In this document: positions 18,480-27,373 of the stretch, in pieces
Position numbering within the stretch: the stretch's first letter is position 1
How the letters are laid out: every line of letters starts with the position of its first letter
Assembly: GCA_963742715.1 (NCBI GenBank)
Contig: CAVUMR010000002.1
Coordinates: forward strand, 2,790,001-2,854,000
Length of the DNA: 64,000 nucleotides
Reading direction: 5' to 3'
DNA from: CAVUMR01 sp963742715
GTDB taxonomy: Bacteria > Actinomycetota > Actinomycetes > Mycobacteriales > Micromonosporaceae
Notes under the pieces: generated by a model
What the model was told of the DNA's origin: nothing
The model's input: the letters and a program-made list of their open reading frames with translations, nothing else
Databases searched by the model: none
Translations under genes and position numbers: made by a program

Positions 18480-18920
18480 TCAGCGGGCCGCGAAACGGCT
18501 TGAGGCCGCCCCGGGAGGGGCGGCCTCAAGCCAGGAGAGAAAGCCGGTGAGCGCGCCTTCGGCCATCGCGACTTCTACGTCGTCCTGCCGAGCCGCACAC
18601 CTGAGTACGACGGAATCCGCGGGAAGCGCGAGGAGTTCCGTGCCGTCCGGCTGGCGGCGGGACCGTACCGCGAGGTCCTTGCGGGACAGGATGCGTCGCG
18701 GTCGTACGGCGAAGCTGAACAGTCGGTACCAGCGCAACTCGTCGCCGGCGAATCGACCGAAGCCCGGGGCCCAGCCCCGACCGGAGATCCGGGCGGTAAG
18801 CCGGATGCTCATCTCGATCGTGCCACCGAGTTGCACAAACAGTGCACGGCGGGCAAACAGTAGGCCGAGCACGCACACGACGACGAGAACACCGACTCCG
18901 ACAGCCTCGAAGATCCGCAT
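18480..18920 (-). CDS. DUF2550 membrane protein downstream of atpC
   Basis: A 146-residue protein with one N-terminal membrane helix (residues 5-27) and a cytoplasmic domain containing RWYRLFSFAVRPRRILSR, characteristic of DUF2550. The orthologous position in M. tuberculosis is Rv1312, directly after atpC (Rv1311). It is 18 bases from atpC and probably cotranscribed. Its function is unknown, although its fixed linkage to the ATP synthase operon suggests a role at the membrane. A 16-bp hairpin lies within its last codons. Confidence 0.85.
   Translation of the reverse strand: MRIFEAVGVGVLVVVCVLGLLFARRALFVQLGGTIEMSIRLTARISGRGWAPGFGRFAGDELRWYRLFSFAVRPRRILSRKDLAVRSRRQPDGTELLALPADSVVLRCAARQDDVEVAMAEGALTGFLSWLEAAPPGAASSRFAAR
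18497..18532 (-). terminator. 16-bp hairpin inside the 3' end of the DUF2550 gene
   Basis: A perfect stem of 16 bp (18497-18512 with 18517-18532) and a GGGA/TCCC loop lie within the coding region, ending 15 bases before the stop codon. This is the strongest hairpin near the end of the ATP synthase transcription unit and probably the operon terminator. Its coding content (Ala/Pro/Gly/Ser) appears dictated by the palindrome. Confidence 0.6.
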
Positions 18921-18938
18921 CGGCGTCCCGCCCGGATC

Positions 18939-19220
18939 TCAGTCGGTGTCGGCTGTGACGGGTTCGCAGGTCTCCGCGAGAACCGTCACACCTTCCTTGG
19001 TGACCGACAGGAAACCACCGTTGACACGGTAGGACCGCTCGTCACCAGAGGTGATCTTGATCCGGACCGTGCCCGGGTCAACCAGCTCGCCGAGCAACGG
19101 CGCGTGGTTGGGCAGGATGCCGAGCTCGCCTTCGGTGGTCCGGGCGACCAGCATCTCCGCGTCGCCGGTCCAGACCTTTTCCTCGACCGCGACCAGCTCG
19201 ACGTGCAACTGCTTCGCCAC
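18939..19220 (-). CDS. atpC: ATP synthase epsilon subunit, short form
   Basis: The 93-residue product comprises the N-terminal beta-sandwich of the F1 epsilon subunit (LHVELVAVEEKVWTGDAEM, then TEGELGILPNHAPLLGEL). It lacks the C-terminal helical hairpin found in full-length epsilon subunits of about 120-140 residues. The beta-sandwich couples the rotor to the c-ring, and the missing part is the domain that inhibits ATP hydrolysis. GTG at 19220 follows GAGGAG. It is separated from atpD by a HIT-like gene and a hairpin. A TAAACT sequence at 19256-19261 (minus strand) could be the -10 of its own promoter, but no good -35 was found. Confidence 0.95.
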   Translation of the reverse strand: MAKQLHVELVAVEEKVWTGDAEMLVARTTEGELGILPNHAPLLGELVDPGTVRIKITSGDERSYRVNGGFLSVTKEGVTVLAETCEPVTADTD

Positions 19221-19438
19221 GAACTCTCCTCATGCGACGACAGCGAACGTCGCCGAGTTTAGCTTCCGACCGCAAGAGCCCTGACCGTCGGGTCGGCTCC
19301 GGTGATACGCCGCACTTGCCCCGGTGCCCGGGCCGCGACACCGGCTGGTCAGGAGTGAGGCGCGCCCGGCGCCGGGAGCGGACTCGTCCGGTGCGGTGAG
19401 GTGGCCGGATCCCGGCGCTCGTACCAGATATGTGTCCG

Positions 19439-20041
19439 TCAGACCCGCGCGACGCCGCCACCGGCCGCGAGCGCGGCGGCGACCCGGCGCCGGTTCTCCT
19501 GCCACTCCCCCTCGGGTACCGCTGGCAGGAAGTCGTCCCACAGCGCCAGGCAGGCGCCCCGCAGCTGCCACATGCCGGCCGGCCGGGTGAGGAACCACAG
19601 GTGCAGGTGCTGGCTGCCGTCGCCCCAGCGGTTGACGTGTACCCGGCCGATGCCGTCGAGCGTGCCGATCGCCGCGGCGACCCGCTGGATGCGTACTCCC
19701 CACTCGGCGGCCAGCTCGATCGGAAGATCGTCCAGGTCGGCGTGCGCAACCGGCTCCAGCATCGCGACCAGCGGAAGCCCGGAGGGCTTGTCGAAGGTAC
19801 GGACCCGCCAGTGGTCGTCGTTCCAGATCACGTTCGCGTCCGGGTGCTCGCACATCCAGCACGGCTCGCCGCCGGGTTCGCCCCGCCGCGGCGGCTCCGG
19901 CAGGACCGGCGGCTGGAGCGGCTTGACCTGGACGTCCCCCTCGAACGGCATCAGCTCGTCGTGCGCGAGGTCCCCGAGCGGCAGCCGGGTACCGACGGGC
20001 AGCCGCGCGACGTACGCGCTCGGCCGGTGCGACTCAGTCAT
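19439..20041 (-). CDS. HIT-like (histidine-triad-related) protein inserted between atpD and atpC
   Basis: A 200-residue soluble protein. It contains PCWMCEHPDANVIWNDDHWRV (here cited as start, Cys-x-x-Cys and first strand) and later NRWGDGSQHLHLWF, an H-x-H-x pattern resembling the HIT nucleotide-binding loop, within a galactose-1-phosphate-uridylyltransferase-like layout. The Cys pair could bind zinc. Enzymatic activity is not certain because the third His of a classical HHH triad is replaced (HLHLW). ATG 20041 precedes the homology and the upstream in-frame sequence is not conserved-looking. The gene lies where atpD and atpC are normally adjacent. Confidence 0.6.
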   Translation of the reverse strand: MTESHRPSAYVARLPVGTRLPLGDLAHDELMPFEGDVQVKPLQPPVLPEPPRRGEPGGEPCWMCEHPDANVIWNDDHWRVRTFDKPSGLPLVAMLEPVAHADLDDLPIELAAEWGVRIQRVAAAIGTLDGIGRVHVNRWGDGSQHLHLWFLTRPAGMWQLRGACLALWDDFLPAVPEGEWQENRRRVAAALAAGGGVARV

Positions 20042-20173
20042 ACCGGCAGCCTGCCAGAAGCCCGCGACGCTCCCGCCCGGAGCCGGACCACCCGGCCGCG
20101 GACCAGCCGGACGGGCCAGAAACCGGGCGCGGAAAGGCCGGACGCACTCCGCCAGCACCCGGACCGGAACGCA

Positions 20174-20208
20174 CTCCGGCCGGTGTCCATTGTGGACACC
20201 GGCCGGAG
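20174..20208 (-). terminator. 16-bp perfect hairpin after atpD
   Basis: CTCCGGCCGGTGTCCA (20174-20189) pairs perfectly with 20193-20208, leaving a 3-base loop. It starts 14 bases beyond the atpD stop codon on the minus strand. No T-tract follows. It should end or attenuate transcription before the HIT-like gene and atpC. Confidence 0.75.
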
Positions 20209-20222
20209 TGGACAGGACGGTA

Positions 20223-21668
20223 CTAGTCGTCCTTCATCAGCTCGTGCGCATTGCGCTCCAGGTCCTCGAGGCCACCGCACATGAAGAAAGCCTGCTCGGG
20301 GAAGTGGTCGTACTCCCCGTCGGTGAGCTTCTTGAACGCCTCGACGGTCTCCTTCACCGGTACGAACGACCCCTCCACGCCGGTGAACCGCTCCGCCGCG
20401 TACGTGTTCTGCGACAGGAACCGCTCGATCCGACGGGCCCGGTTCACCGTGATCTTGTCCTCTTCGGACAGTTCGTCCATACCGAGGATCGCGATGATGT
20501 CCTGCAGGTCCTTGTACCGCTGCAGGACCCGCTGTACCTCACGGGCGACCGTGTAGTGGTCCTGCCCCACGTACTCCGGCGCCAGGATCCGCGAGGTGGA
20601 GGCCAGCGGGTCCACGGCCGGGTAGATGCCCTTGTCGGAGATCGACCGCTCCAGGTTGGTGGTCGCGTCCAGGTGGGCGAAGGTGGTGTGCGGCGCCGGG
20701 TCGGTGTAGTCGTCGGCGGGCACGTAGATCGCCTGCATCGAGGTGATCGCCTTGCCCCGTACCGAGGTGATCCGCTCCTGCAGCTCACCCATCTCGTCGG
20801 CCAGCGTCGGCTGGTAACCCACCGCGGACGGCATCCGGCCGAGCAGGGTCGACACCTCGGAACCGGCCTGGGTGAACCGGAAGATGTTGTCGATGAACAG
20901 CAGCACTTCCTGGTTCTGTACGTCCCGGAAGTACTCCGCCATGGTCAGCGCGGACAGCGCCACCCGGAGCCGGGTGCCCGGCGGCTCGTCCATCTGGCCG
21001 AACACCAGGGCGGTACGAGCGAGCACGCCCGATTCGTCCATCTCCAGGATCAGGTCGTTGCCCTCACGGGTCCGCTCCCCCACCCCGGCGAACACCGAGG
21101 TGCCGCCGAAGTTGTTGGCGACCCGGATGATCATCTCCTGGATCAGTACCGTCTTGCCCACGCCGGCGCCGCCGAACAGGCCGATCTTGCCGCCCTTGAC
21201 GTACGGGGTGAGCAGGTCGAGCACCTTGATGCCGGTCTCGAGCATCTCGGTCTTCGGCTCCAGGTCGGCGAACGCCGGAGCGTGCCGGTGGATGCCCCAG
21301 CGGTCCTTGATCTCGAGCTTGGAGATGTCGGCGTTCAGGCACTCGCCGATCGCGTTCCAGACGTGGCCCTTGGTCACGTCGCCGACCGGTACCCGGATCG
21401 GGTAACCGGTGTCGGTCACCTCGGCACCGCGCACCACACCGTCGGTGGGCTGCATGGAGATCGCCCGGACCATGTTGTCGCCGAGGTGCTGGGCGACCTC
21501 CAGGGTCAGCGTGCGCGACTCGCCACCGAGCTCGATGTCGATGTGCAGTGCCTGGTAGATCGCCGGCATCGCGTCACGGGGGAACTCGGCGTCGACGACC
21601 GGGCCGATGACCCGGACGACGCGACCGACGGCGGCCGACTTCTCGTTCTCAATCGCAGTCGCAGTCAT
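20223..21668 (-). CDS. atpD: ATP synthase F1 beta subunit
   Basis: A 481-residue catalytic subunit with P-loop GGAGVGKT, catalytic Glu in GERTREGND and the family signature PAVDPLASTS. It forms the catalytic sites of the F1 head with AtpA. ATG at 21668 overlaps the atpG stop by one base; a GTG one codon upstream is also possible. A strong hairpin follows the gene. Confidence 0.98.
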   Translation of the reverse strand: MTATAIENEKSAAVGRVVRVIGPVVDAEFPRDAMPAIYQALHIDIELGGESRTLTLEVAQHLGDNMVRAISMQPTDGVVRGAEVTDTGYPIRVPVGDVTKGHVWNAIGECLNADISKLEIKDRWGIHRHAPAFADLEPKTEMLETGIKVLDLLTPYVKGGKIGLFGGAGVGKTVLIQEMIIRVANNFGGTSVFAGVGERTREGNDLILEMDESGVLARTALVFGQMDEPPGTRLRVALSALTMAEYFRDVQNQEVLLFIDNIFRFTQAGSEVSTLLGRMPSAVGYQPTLADEMGELQERITSVRGKAITSMQAIYVPADDYTDPAPHTTFAHLDATTNLERSISDKGIYPAVDPLASTSRILAPEYVGQDHYTVAREVQRVLQRYKDLQDIIAILGMDELSEEDKITVNRARRIERFLSQNTYAAERFTGVEGSFVPVKETVEAFKKLTDGEYDHFPEQAFFMCGGLEDLERNAHELMKDD

Positions 21669-22588
21669 CACTCATCACTTCCTGCCGCAGCCAGCGCGTT
21701 CGCACCGCCGACGATCTCGCTGATTTCCTGGGTGATATCGGCCTGGCGCGCCGAGTTCATGTCCCGCGTGTACTTCTTGATCAGCTCTTCCGCGTTGTCG
21801 GTCGCGCTCTTCATCGCGCGCCGGCGGGACGCCGACTCGCTCGCCGCCGAGTCCAGCAACGCCGCGTAGATGCGGGTGTTGACGTACTTCGGCAGCAACG
21901 CGTCGAGCAGCGCTTCCGGCTCCGGCTCGAACTCGTACGACGGAACCGTGCCCTCGGAGACATCCTCGACTTCCATCGGCGCGAGCCGGGTGGCCGTCGC
22001 CTTCTGGGTCATCAACGACCGGAACTGCGTGTACACGATGTGCAGCTCGTCGAGCCCGGGCCCGCTGCTGCCCTCGTCACTGGCAGCGTCGTTGTCACCC
22101 GCGTCGAACGCGTTGATCAGCGTTTCGCCGATGTCCCGCGCGTTCACGAAGCCGGGCTGCTCGGAGAAGCCGGTCCAGCTCTCCGCGATCTCCCGACCGC
22201 GGAACCGGTAGTACCCGACGCCCTTGCGGCCGACCACGTACACCACCGGCTCCACGCCGTCCTCGCGGAGGCGGGCCAGCAGCTGCTCGGCGGTACGCAG
22301 CACATTCGCGTTGTACCCGCCGCACATGCCCCGGTCGCTGGTGACCACCACGACGCCGGCCCGGCGTACCTGCTCCCGCGCCACCAGCAGTGGGTGGTCG
22401 ATGTTCGAGCTGGACGCCAACGCGGTCACCACATCGGTGATCGCCTCGGCGTACGGCTTGGACGCCGCCACCCGCTCCTGGAGCTTGGCAATCCGGCTGG
22501 TCGCGATGAGCTCCTGGGCCTTGGTGATCTTCTTCGTCGAACGGATCGACTTGATCCGCCGTCGAAGAATCCTGACCTGGCCTGCCAT
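21668..22588 (-). CDS. atpG: ATP synthase F1 gamma subunit
   Basis: A 306-residue central-stalk subunit with the diagnostic N-terminal helix (QVRILRRRIKSIRSTKKITK) and C-terminal helix ending in ITQEISEIVGGANALAAA. An actinobacterial-type insertion with Asp/Glu-rich residues (around DAGDNDAASDEG) is present in the middle domain. Three bases separate it from atpA and the stop overlaps atpD. Confidence 0.97.
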   Translation of the reverse strand: MAGQVRILRRRIKSIRSTKKITKAQELIATSRIAKLQERVAASKPYAEAITDVVTALASSSNIDHPLLVAREQVRRAGVVVVTSDRGMCGGYNANVLRTAEQLLARLREDGVEPVVYVVGRKGVGYYRFRGREIAESWTGFSEQPGFVNARDIGETLINAFDAGDNDAASDEGSSGPGLDELHIVYTQFRSLMTQKATATRLAPMEVEDVSEGTVPSYEFEPEPEALLDALLPKYVNTRIYAALLDSAASESASRRRAMKSATDNAEELIKKYTRDMNSARQADITQEISEIVGGANALAAAGSDE

Positions 22589-22591
22589 TGA

Positions 22592-24238
22592 CTACTTCCC
22601 CGCCGACTTGGGTCGTACCCGGTGCACCGACTCGTGGCCCTCGGCGCCCTCGGCCATCGCCTTCTCGTCCGGCTCGTTGACCTTGCGCTCGCCGCCCTTG
22701 GCCAGGAAGCCCTGCTTGAAGTCGGCGACCGCGTCCTCGAGCGTCTTCGCGGTCTCGTCGCTGAACTGGCCGGTCTCCTCGATGCTCTCCAGCACCTGCG
22801 GGTGGGAGTGCTTGAGGTACGACAGCAGGTCCGCCTCGAACCGGCGGACGTCGCCGGCCGGTACGTCGTCGAGCTTGCCGGTGGTACCGGTCCAGATCGA
22901 CACGACCTCCTCGGCCACCGGGAACGGCGCCGACTGCGACTGCTTGAGCAGCTCGACCAGTCGGGTACCGCGCTCCAGCTGCGCGCGCGAGGCCCGGTCC
23001 AGGTCCGAGGCGAACGCCGCGAACGCCTCGAGCTCACGGAACTGCGCGAGATCCAGCCGCAGTCGCCCGGACACCTTGCGCATGGCCTTGATCTGCGCGG
23101 CACCACCGACCCGGGACACCGAGGTACCGACGTTGATCGCCGGCCGGACGCCCGAGTTGAACAGGTCGGTCTCCAGGAAGATCTGGCCGTCGGTGATCGA
23201 GATGACGTTGGTCGGGATGTACGCGGAGATGTCGTTGGCCTTGGTTTCGATGATCGGCAGACCGGTCATCGAGCCCGCGCCCAGCTCGTCGGACAGCTTC
23301 GCGCAGCGCTCCAGCAGCCGTGAGTGCAGGTAGAACACGTCACCGGGGTACGCCTCGCGGCCCGGCGGGCGGCGCAGCAGCAGGGACACAGCGCGGTACG
23401 CCTCGGCCTGCTTGGACAGGTCGTCGAAGATGATCAGCACATGCTTGCCGCTGTACATCCAGTGCTGGCCGATGGCCGAGCCGGTGTACGGGGCGATGTA
23501 CTTGTACCCGGCCGGGTCGCTGGCGGGTGCGGCCACGATGGTCGTGTACTCCATCGCGCCGGCCTCTTCCAGCGTGTTCTTCACCGACGCGATCGTGGTG
23601 CCCTTCTGGCCCACCGCGACGTAGATGCAGCGCACCTGCCGCTTCGGGTCGCCGGTCTCCCACTCGCGCCGCTGGTTGATGATCGTGTCGATGGCGACCG
23701 TGGTCTTGCCGGTCTGCCGGTCGCCGATGATCAGCTGTCGCTGCCCCCGGCCGATCGGCGTCATCGCGTCGATGGCCTTGATGCCGGTCTGCAGCGCCTC
23801 GCTCACCGGCTGCCGGTTCATCACGTTCGGCGCCTGCAGTTCCAGCTCGCGGAACTCCTCTTCGGCGATCTCGCCGAGGCCGTCGATCGGCCGGCCGAGC
23901 GGGTCGACCACCCGACCGAGGAACGCGTCGCCGACCGGTACGGAGAGCACCCGGCCGGTGCGCTTGACCTTCTGGCCCTCCTCGATGCCGGCGAAGTCGC
24001 CGAGCACCACGACACCGATCTCGCGCACGTCGAGGTTCAGCGCGACGCCGAGCGTGCCGTCAGCGAACTCGAGCAGCTCGTTGGCCATGGTCGAGGGCAA
24101 CCCCTCGACGTGGGCGATGCCGTCACCTGCGTCGGTGACGACACCGACCTCCTCGCGGGTGATCTCCGCGCTATAGGAGGAGACGTAGCGCTCGAGCGCG
24201 CTGCGGATCTCGTCCGAAGAGATGGTCAGCTCGGCCAT
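22592..24238 (-). CDS. atpA: ATP synthase F1 alpha subunit
   Basis: A 548-residue subunit with P-loop GDRQTGKT, the ISITDGQIFLETDLF motif and the alpha-type signature PAINVGTSVS. It forms the non-catalytic nucleotide-binding sites in F1. The C-terminal tail beyond the canonical domain is about 35 residues, rich in Glu and Lys, as in other actinobacteria. ATG at 24238; 124 bases separate it from atpH. Confidence 0.98.
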   Translation of the reverse strand: MAELTISSDEIRSALERYVSSYSAEITREEVGVVTDAGDGIAHVEGLPSTMANELLEFADGTLGVALNLDVREIGVVVLGDFAGIEEGQKVKRTGRVLSVPVGDAFLGRVVDPLGRPIDGLGEIAEEEFRELELQAPNVMNRQPVSEALQTGIKAIDAMTPIGRGQRQLIIGDRQTGKTTVAIDTIINQRREWETGDPKRQVRCIYVAVGQKGTTIASVKNTLEEAGAMEYTTIVAAPASDPAGYKYIAPYTGSAIGQHWMYSGKHVLIIFDDLSKQAEAYRAVSLLLRRPPGREAYPGDVFYLHSRLLERCAKLSDELGAGSMTGLPIIETKANDISAYIPTNVISITDGQIFLETDLFNSGVRPAINVGTSVSRVGGAAQIKAMRKVSGRLRLDLAQFRELEAFAAFASDLDRASRAQLERGTRLVELLKQSQSAPFPVAEEVVSIWTGTTGKLDDVPAGDVRRFEADLLSYLKHSHPQVLESIEETGQFSDETAKTLEDAVADFKQGFLAKGGERKVNEPDEKAMAEGAEGHESVHRVRPKSAGK

Positions 24239-24362
24239 CTTTGCAGTCCTCGTCCCTTGCTGTCAGTAAACGCTCTTGGAGAACCCCGGCCCGGTTGCCC
24301 GGGTTTTGCGGTTCAAGCGCTCTGCGTCCGCTGTATGGGTTGGGCGTCTGTATTAGGCCGAA

Positions 24363-25184
24363 TCACCGGCCGGTGAGAGCCGTACGAGCAGCGTCGAGCC
24401 GGCGGGACACCGTCCCGTCGTACAGGTCGTGACCGATCTGAACGCTCACGCCGCCGAGCACGTCCGGCTTCACGGAGAGCTTCACCGATATGCGCCGACC
24501 GTACATCTGGCCCAGGTCGTCGGCCAGCCGCTCCTCGTCCGCGTCGGTGAGCGGGGAGGCGACGGTGACGTAGGCGACCTGCCGGTCCTGGCGGCCGGCG
24601 GCCAGCTCGGTCAGCCGGCTGAGCGACCCCTCGAGGCCACGGCCACCGAAGCCGGCCACGGCGAGTTCGGCGAGTCGTACCGTCACCGGGTCGGCCTTGC
24701 CGTCCAGCAGCGAACGGACCAGCTCGGCCCGCCGGGCCACCGTCGCCGACGTGTCGGCCAGCGTGGCGGCGAGCGCGTTGTCCCCGCTCACCACCTGCCC
24801 GAACCGGAACAGCTCGTCCTCGACGTCACCCAGCGTGTCGGCGCGCTCGGCGCTGGCCAGCAGTGCCTCGACACCGAGCAACTCGGTGGCGTCGAGCAGC
24901 TCCGACGGCAGCGACCAGCGGCCCTCGACCAGGCCGGCGGCCAGGTCCAGCGCTTCCGGCGAGATCTTGCCGTCGAGCAGCGACCGGAGCAGCTCGGCGC
25001 GATCCGCACCGGCGCGGGCCGGATCGGCCAGCGCCCGCCGCAGCCGCGGCTCGGTACGGAGCACAGCCGCCACGGCGAGGAGACCGTCCGCGATTTTGCG
25101 GACCGCCGCCGCCTTGGCCTTCCGGCTCGAACTGTTCAGCCGGTCCAGCACCGCGGTGTAGGACTCACGGCTCGCCGCCTGCAT
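24363..25184 (-). CDS. atpH: ATP synthase delta subunit
   Basis: A 273-residue peripheral-stalk subunit with OSCP-type domains. It is longer than the approximately 180-residue bacterial average because of an N-terminal helical extension seen in actinobacteria. The C-terminal signature region LSVKPDVLGGVSVQIGHDLY is present. ATG at 25184 overlaps the atpF stop by one base. Confidence 0.95.
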   Translation of the reverse strand: MQAASRESYTAVLDRLNSSSRKAKAAAVRKIADGLLAVAAVLRTEPRLRRALADPARAGADRAELLRSLLDGKISPEALDLAAGLVEGRWSLPSELLDATELLGVEALLASAERADTLGDVEDELFRFGQVVSGDNALAATLADTSATVARRAELVRSLLDGKADPVTVRLAELAVAGFGGRGLEGSLSRLTELAAGRQDRQVAYVTVASPLTDADEERLADDLGQMYGRRISVKLSVKPDVLGGVSVQIGHDLYDGTVSRRLDAARTALTGR

Positions 25185-25756
25185 CAGCGTCGACCCCCGG
25201 CGAGCTGACCTTCCAGCTCGGTGAGGAACCGGTCGACCGTGCGCTGCCGGAGTTCCTCGTCGGCGAGCGACTCGCCCACGATCCGGCTGGCCAGCTCGAC
25301 CGACAGCCGACCGAGGTCGGCCCGGAGCTCACGGGCCAGCGCGTCCCGCTCGGCCGCGAGCTGCTCGCGACCGCGCTCGATCACGCGGTCCGCCTCGCGC
25401 TGCGCCTTGGCCTTGAGGTCCTCGATGATGGCCTGGCCTTCGGCCCGGGCAACGTCGCGGATCTTCGCGGCCACCGTACGGGCCTCGGCGAGCGCCTTGT
25501 CGTACTCGGCCTGGGCAGCGGCCAGCCGCTCCTTGGCCTGCTTGCTCTCCTCGATCTGGGCGCTGATCATCTCCTGACGCTCGCCCATTGCCTTCTGCAC
25601 CGGCGGTACGACGTACCGGTACAGCACGAACAGGATGATCAGGAATGCCAGCAGCTCAACGAAGAACGTGCCGTTGGGCAGCAGGAAGTTGTTGGCAGCG
25701 GTTGGCACGGCACCCTCCGCGGAGTTGACGACGGTGTGGGCAGCCAGGGCGGTCAT
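25184..25756 (-). CDS. atpF: ATP synthase F0 b subunit
   Basis: A 190-residue protein with one membrane helix (about residues 32-53, FFVELLAFLIILFVLYRYVV) followed by a long charged coiled coil for the peripheral stalk. The start is ATG 25756; GTG at 25759 is equally possible. It lies between atpE (14 bases upstream) and atpH (overlapping). Confidence 0.95.
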   Translation of the reverse strand: MTALAAHTVVNSAEGAVPTAANNFLLPNGTFFVELLAFLIILFVLYRYVVPPVQKAMGERQEMISAQIEESKQAKERLAAAQAEYDKALAEARTVAAKIRDVARAEGQAIIEDLKAKAQREADRVIERGREQLAAERDALARELRADLGRLSVELASRIVGESLADEELRQRTVDRFLTELEGQLAGGRR

Positions 25757-25770
25757 CACAGTGTCCGCAG

Positions 25771-26025
25771 TTACCCAGCGAGGACGAACACGAAGACGGC
25801 CATGAAGGCGAGGTTGATGAAGTACATCGCCTCGACCAGACCGACGGTCAGGAAGAAGATCGAGAACAGCCGGCTCTGCGCCTCGGGCTGGCGGGCAACG
25901 CCGGAGATCGTCGCGCTACCGGCGAGACCGTCACCGACCGCCGCGCCGATGGCGCCACCGCCGAGGGCCAGGCCACCGCCGACGAACGCGCCGGCGAGCT
26001 GGACCGCGTGATCCGAAACAGCCAT
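25771..26025 (-). CDS. atpE: ATP synthase F0 c subunit
   Basis: An 84-residue two-helix proteolipid forming the c-ring. The proton-carrying carboxylate is Glu65 in VGLVEAMYFI, and helix 1 has the Gly-rich packing motif GGGLALGGGAIGAAVGDG. An excellent AAGGAGAG ribosome binding site precedes ATG 26025, as expected for the high-stoichiometry subunit. No Na+-binding signature was seen, so H+ is the likely ion. Confidence 0.98.
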   Translation of the reverse strand: MAVSDHAVQLAGAFVGGGLALGGGAIGAAVGDGLAGSATISGVARQPEAQSRLFSIFFLTVGLVEAMYFINLAFMAVFVFVLAG

Positions 26026-26124
26026 GTCTCTCCTTTGTCGATGGGTCCGAGCGAGTTAGCGAATCTCAAGACGGACCCAGGGCTTTGGTACAGGTACACG
26101 GAACGAGGTCCACGGAAGAGGTCC

Positions 26125-26868
26125 TCAGTGGCCTTCCTCTTGGCCGCCGACGGCGAAGCTGAAGTACAGGATCGTCAGCAGGGCGAAGATGAAGGCCTGG
26201 ATGACGCCGATGAACATGTCGAACAGCTTCCAGATCGCGTTCGGCGCCCAGAGCACATAGATCGGCAGCAACCCGATCACGGCGATCATGATGCCGCCGG
26301 AGAGGATGTTGCCGAAAAGCCGGAGTGCCAGCGTGAACGGCTTGACGATCTCCTCGATGAGGTTGATCGGGAACAGCAACGGGTTGGGCTGGAAGAAGTG
26401 CGCGAAGTACTTCTTCCAACCCTTCTTCCGCACTCCGGTGGTATGCATCCAGCCGATCACCAGCAGCGCCATCGCGTACGTCAGGTTCACGTCGGCGGTG
26501 GGTGACGGCAGCAGGTGGAATTCACTGTCGCCGCTGCTGAACTCGGTCGGGATGAGTTCGAGCCAGTTCGCGAAGAGGATGAAGAAGAACAGGGTCACCG
26601 CGAGCGGTACGACGAACGGGGCCACCTTGCGCCCGATCGACGACTCGACCTGGTCCTCGATGGAGCCGATCACGGTCTCCCACGTCAGCTGCGCGCCGGA
26701 CGGCACCCCGCTGGTGATCCGTCGGCTGATCCACAGCCCGAAGACGATCACGACCAGGCCGGCGATCGCGGTCGCCCAGATGGTGTCCAGGTTGAAGGTC
26801 AGACCGGCGAAGGTCGCGGTGTTGTGCTCGCCGACCTTGATGGTCCCTTCAGCGAGAGGCACGCTCAT
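26125..26868 (-). CDS. atpB: ATP synthase F0 a subunit
   Basis: A 247-residue integral membrane protein with the essential Arg in LALRLFGNILSGG and the FANWLELIPTEF motif. It forms the proton half-channels beside the c-ring. ATG at 26868 overlaps the stop of the upstream AtpI-like gene (ATGA). Confidence 0.97.
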   Translation of the reverse strand: MSVPLAEGTIKVGEHNTATFAGLTFNLDTIWATAIAGLVVIVFGLWISRRITSGVPSGAQLTWETVIGSIEDQVESSIGRKVAPFVVPLAVTLFFFILFANWLELIPTEFSSGDSEFHLLPSPTADVNLTYAMALLVIGWMHTTGVRKKGWKKYFAHFFQPNPLLFPINLIEEIVKPFTLALRLFGNILSGGIMIAVIGLLPIYVLWAPNAIWKLFDMFIGVIQAFIFALLTILYFSFAVGGQEEGH

Positions 26869-27275
26869 GCTTTACGCAGCTCCTTGATCAGCGGCATCGA
26901 CGCGCTGCCGAGCATCAGCAACTGGAAGATCGCCAGCCCGCCGAGCACGCCCAGGCCGTCCGGCCGGACCAGCAGCACGATCGCGAGCGCGACCAGCGTG
27001 ATCAGCCCGAGTCGACTGAACACACCGAGGACGAACCGGCGCCGCCGGTTGCCCGCTTCGCTGCCGGCGTACCGGACCACCGCGCGCTGCACCAGCCAGC
27101 TGTTGAGCATGCCGAGCCCGAGGCCGACCAGCACGAACAGTCCGGCGAGCAGGTGCCCGGTCAACGCCAGGATCAGCACCGCGACGGCACCGACCGGCGC
27201 CGACACCAGCATGGACCGCCGCAGGTTCGCCGCCGCATGCATCGGTACCGGCGGGGCGGCCGTACCTTCGTTCAC
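26865..27275 (-). CDS. ATP synthase subunit I-like membrane protein
   Basis: A 136-residue protein with four hydrophobic segments (about residues 22-42, 45-65, 85-103 and 108-125) and a short basic loop (AGNRRRRF). This layout matches AtpI/Rv1303-type proteins encoded immediately before atpB, which assist c-ring assembly. GTG at 27275 follows GGGAGGAA at proper spacing. The longer open frame reaching 27557 covers the intergenic space and is rejected. Confidence 0.75.
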   Translation of the reverse strand: MNEGTAAPPVPMHAAANLRRSMLVSAPVGAVAVLILALTGHLLAGLFVLVGLGLGMLNSWLVQRAVVRYAGSEAGNRRRRFVLGVFSRLGLITLVALAIVLLVRPDGLGVLGGLAIFQLLMLGSASMPLIKELRKA

Positions 27276-27373
27276 CGACTTCCTCCCTGGCGCGTTGTAC
27301 CGGCTGGCTCGGTCGTACCGGCTGGCCCGCGTGGTGCCAGCCGATCCGGCTCTGCCGGCTCCTCCGGCGCTGT

